From a bacterium (GTDB taxonomy: Bacteria; Blakebacterota; Blakebacteria; Blakebacterales; Blakebacteraceae): a stretch of 6,465 nucleotides of DNA. The position numbers were made by a program, and so were the translations under genes. Shown in pieces: positions 5,447-6,465 of the stretch (within the stretch, counting starts at the first letter, position 1; the number at the start of each line of letters is the position of its first letter). The DNA lies in assembly GCA_025774615.1 (NCBI GenBank), contig JALGVQ010000162.1, positions 1 to 6,465 of the forward strand, written 5' to 3'. The notes beneath the pieces are model-generated. The model was given only the letters and a program-made list of their open reading frames with translations, was not told the DNA's origin and did no database searches.

Positions 5447-6465
5447 TGATTCTGCCTGTCTCCGGAAGAAGGATGCATCTGCTCCTTGTCCTGCTCACGG
5501 TAGTCGTGCTGGTTCCGGGTTGTGTGTACTTCAATACGTTCTATTTCGCGCGTCGTCATTACCAGAATGCTGAGGCCGAACGAATCAAAGCGGAGCGTGA
5601 GTTCCGTCCGATCTCATCCCGGGCGCAGCTGTCGTATCAGCAGTCACTCGAGTCCGCGACAAAGGTCCTCATCGATCATCCAGATTCCCGTTGGGTGGAG
5701 GAAGCACTCCAGCTTTCCCAGAAGATCCTCTATCGGCAGGGTGAGCTGGCCGCCTCCATTCAGAAGGGGAGCGAGTTACTTGAGAACTTCCCTGAGAGTG
5801 ACATGATTCCGGTATGCCGACTCTTCCTCGCCCGCGCGCGACTTGATATGGGGGACGCGCTGGTGGCAGCCACAGATGCTTCTCTTGCCGCGGAGGGACT
5901 TGAAGGAAGAGAGTACTTCGAAGCTCTGTTCGTCATGGGACAGGCATACGGAGTGGCATCTTCTTTCGATACGGCACGAACCATCCTGACGCAGCTGATA
6001 GACAACGAAGACACCCCTGCGGATCTCGTACTGAAAACCCGGCTTGAGCTGCAGGAACTGCTTGCCGAAAGCGGTGATTTCCAGGCTGCGGCGGATATCG
6101 TCAAGGATGTGCTGGATGCATCCCGCCTCACGATGACTGTACGGCAGGAGAACCTGCTTCGCTTGATCGATCTGCTGTTTTCAGCCGGCGATCTGGTCGC
6201 GGCCGAAGAGAGGATGGCGGAGCTCGACCGGATCGATGAGACAGGGTTCTACGACGGTGTGTTGAAATACTTCAATGGAATTCTGGCGGGGCTCCGGGGA
6301 GAAACACAGATCGCGCAGAATGAGATGGTTATTGCTCTGGTCACCGGTGTGACCCGGGATTGGGAGGTGCGGATACGGCTTGATCTTGCGTCCCGTCTGG
6401 AGGCGGGCAACACTCCTGAACTTGCCTGTGCCGAGTACCGCACCGTCACCATGGGAATCGGTTCG
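5446..6465 (+). CDS. Putative lipoprotein with TPR-like helical repeats (3' truncated)
   Basis: The frame stays open for 340 codons from ATG 5446 to the window edge, so the C-terminus is missing. Residues 1-26 look like a lipoprotein signal peptide: basic R8-R9, hydrophobic core 12-23, and the lipobox V-P-G-C with C26 as the lipidation site. Start 5446 overlaps the sirtuin TGA by one base. The alternative ATG 5473 (residue 10) would lose both arginines and has its purine-rich sequence directly abutting the ATG, so 5446 is preferred, although it has no clear Shine-Dalgarno. After C26 comes an aromatic patch (VYFNTFYFARRHY) and then alpha-helical repeats: HPDSRWVEEAL (78-88) and a later NFPES resemble the TPR-like units of BamD/YbgF-type envelope proteins, followed by further amphipathic helix pairs. 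It is probably a membrane-anchored scaffold in the cell envelope. The exact family and function are not recognised, and TPR is assigned by pattern only. Confidence 0.82.
   Translation, partial: MILPVSGRRMHLLLVLLTVVVLVPGCVYFNTFYFARRHYQNAEAERIKAEREFRPISSRAQLSYQQSLESATKVLIDHPDSRWVEEALQLSQKILYRQGELAASIQKGSELLENFPESDMIPVCRLFLARARLDMGDALVAATDASLAAEGLEGREYFEALFVMGQAYGVASSFDTARTILTQLIDNEDTPADLVLKTRLELQELLAESGDFQAAADIVKDVLDASRLTMTVRQENLLRLIDLLFSAGDLVAAEERMAELDRIDETGFYDGVLKYFNGILAGLRGETQIAQNEMVIALVTGVTRDWEVRIRLDLASRLEAGNTPELACAEYRTVTMGIGS

Noticed and set aside
5522-5806. 94-residue plus-strand frame downstream of the sirtuin
   Set aside because: It is out of frame with the 340-codon lipoprotein frame starting at 5446, which has a signal peptide and helical repeats; this frame is low-complexity Ser/Arg and ends early.

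Overview
The window is a GC-rich bacterial segment (roughly high-50s % G+C by eye) with every gene on the + strand and almost no intergenic space. It opens inside the 3' end of a membrane pyrophosphatase gene (hppA). After the only real gap (616-687) comes a ribosomal-protein cluster: rpsF (S6), rpsR (S18), a DUF2232-type membrane protein gene and rplI (L9). Four more genes follow in the same direction: a bifunctional-nuclease-domain (BFN/DUF151) protein, a low-specificity L-threonine aldolase (ltaE), a class III-like sirtuin deacylase (cobB type), and a lipoprotein with TPR-like helical repeats that runs off the right edge.

The gene order rpsF-rpsR-DUF2232-rplI without ssb, the zinc-ligand ('C+') form of S18, the membrane pyrophosphatase and a lipoprotein starting C-VYFNTFY suggest a non-proteobacterial, non-Firmicutes lineage. 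One possibility is the FCB/Gemmatimonadota-like or related candidate phyla. This is inference from gene content, and no taxonomic marker was searched.

Layout: 1-615 hppA C-terminus; 616-687 spacer with a nested hairpin whose outer stem pairs with the rpsF Shine-Dalgarno; 688-3138 ribosomal cluster with overlapping stop/start codons; 3158-6465 BFN, ltaE, sirtuin and lipoprotein, joined by overlaps of 1-4 nt or gaps of 10-19 nt. Everything from rpsF onward could be one transcript, since I see no terminator-like hairpin with a T-tract after the 616-687 spacer.

The most notable points are: (1) a possible autoregulatory leader before rpsF that masks its ribosome binding site; (2) long acidic C-terminal extensions on both S6 (with an in-frame octapeptide repeat) and L9; (3) nearly identical gene junctions at rpsF/rpsR and DUF2232/rplI, where the Glu codons of an acidic tail double as the next gene's Shine-Dalgarno; (4) a sirtuin with the Tyr-x-x-Arg acyl-pocket motif and a one-residue-shorter second zinc knuckle. 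I see no mobile element, CRISPR array, RNA gene or clearly novel multi-gene system. Most of the window is conserved housekeeping content.
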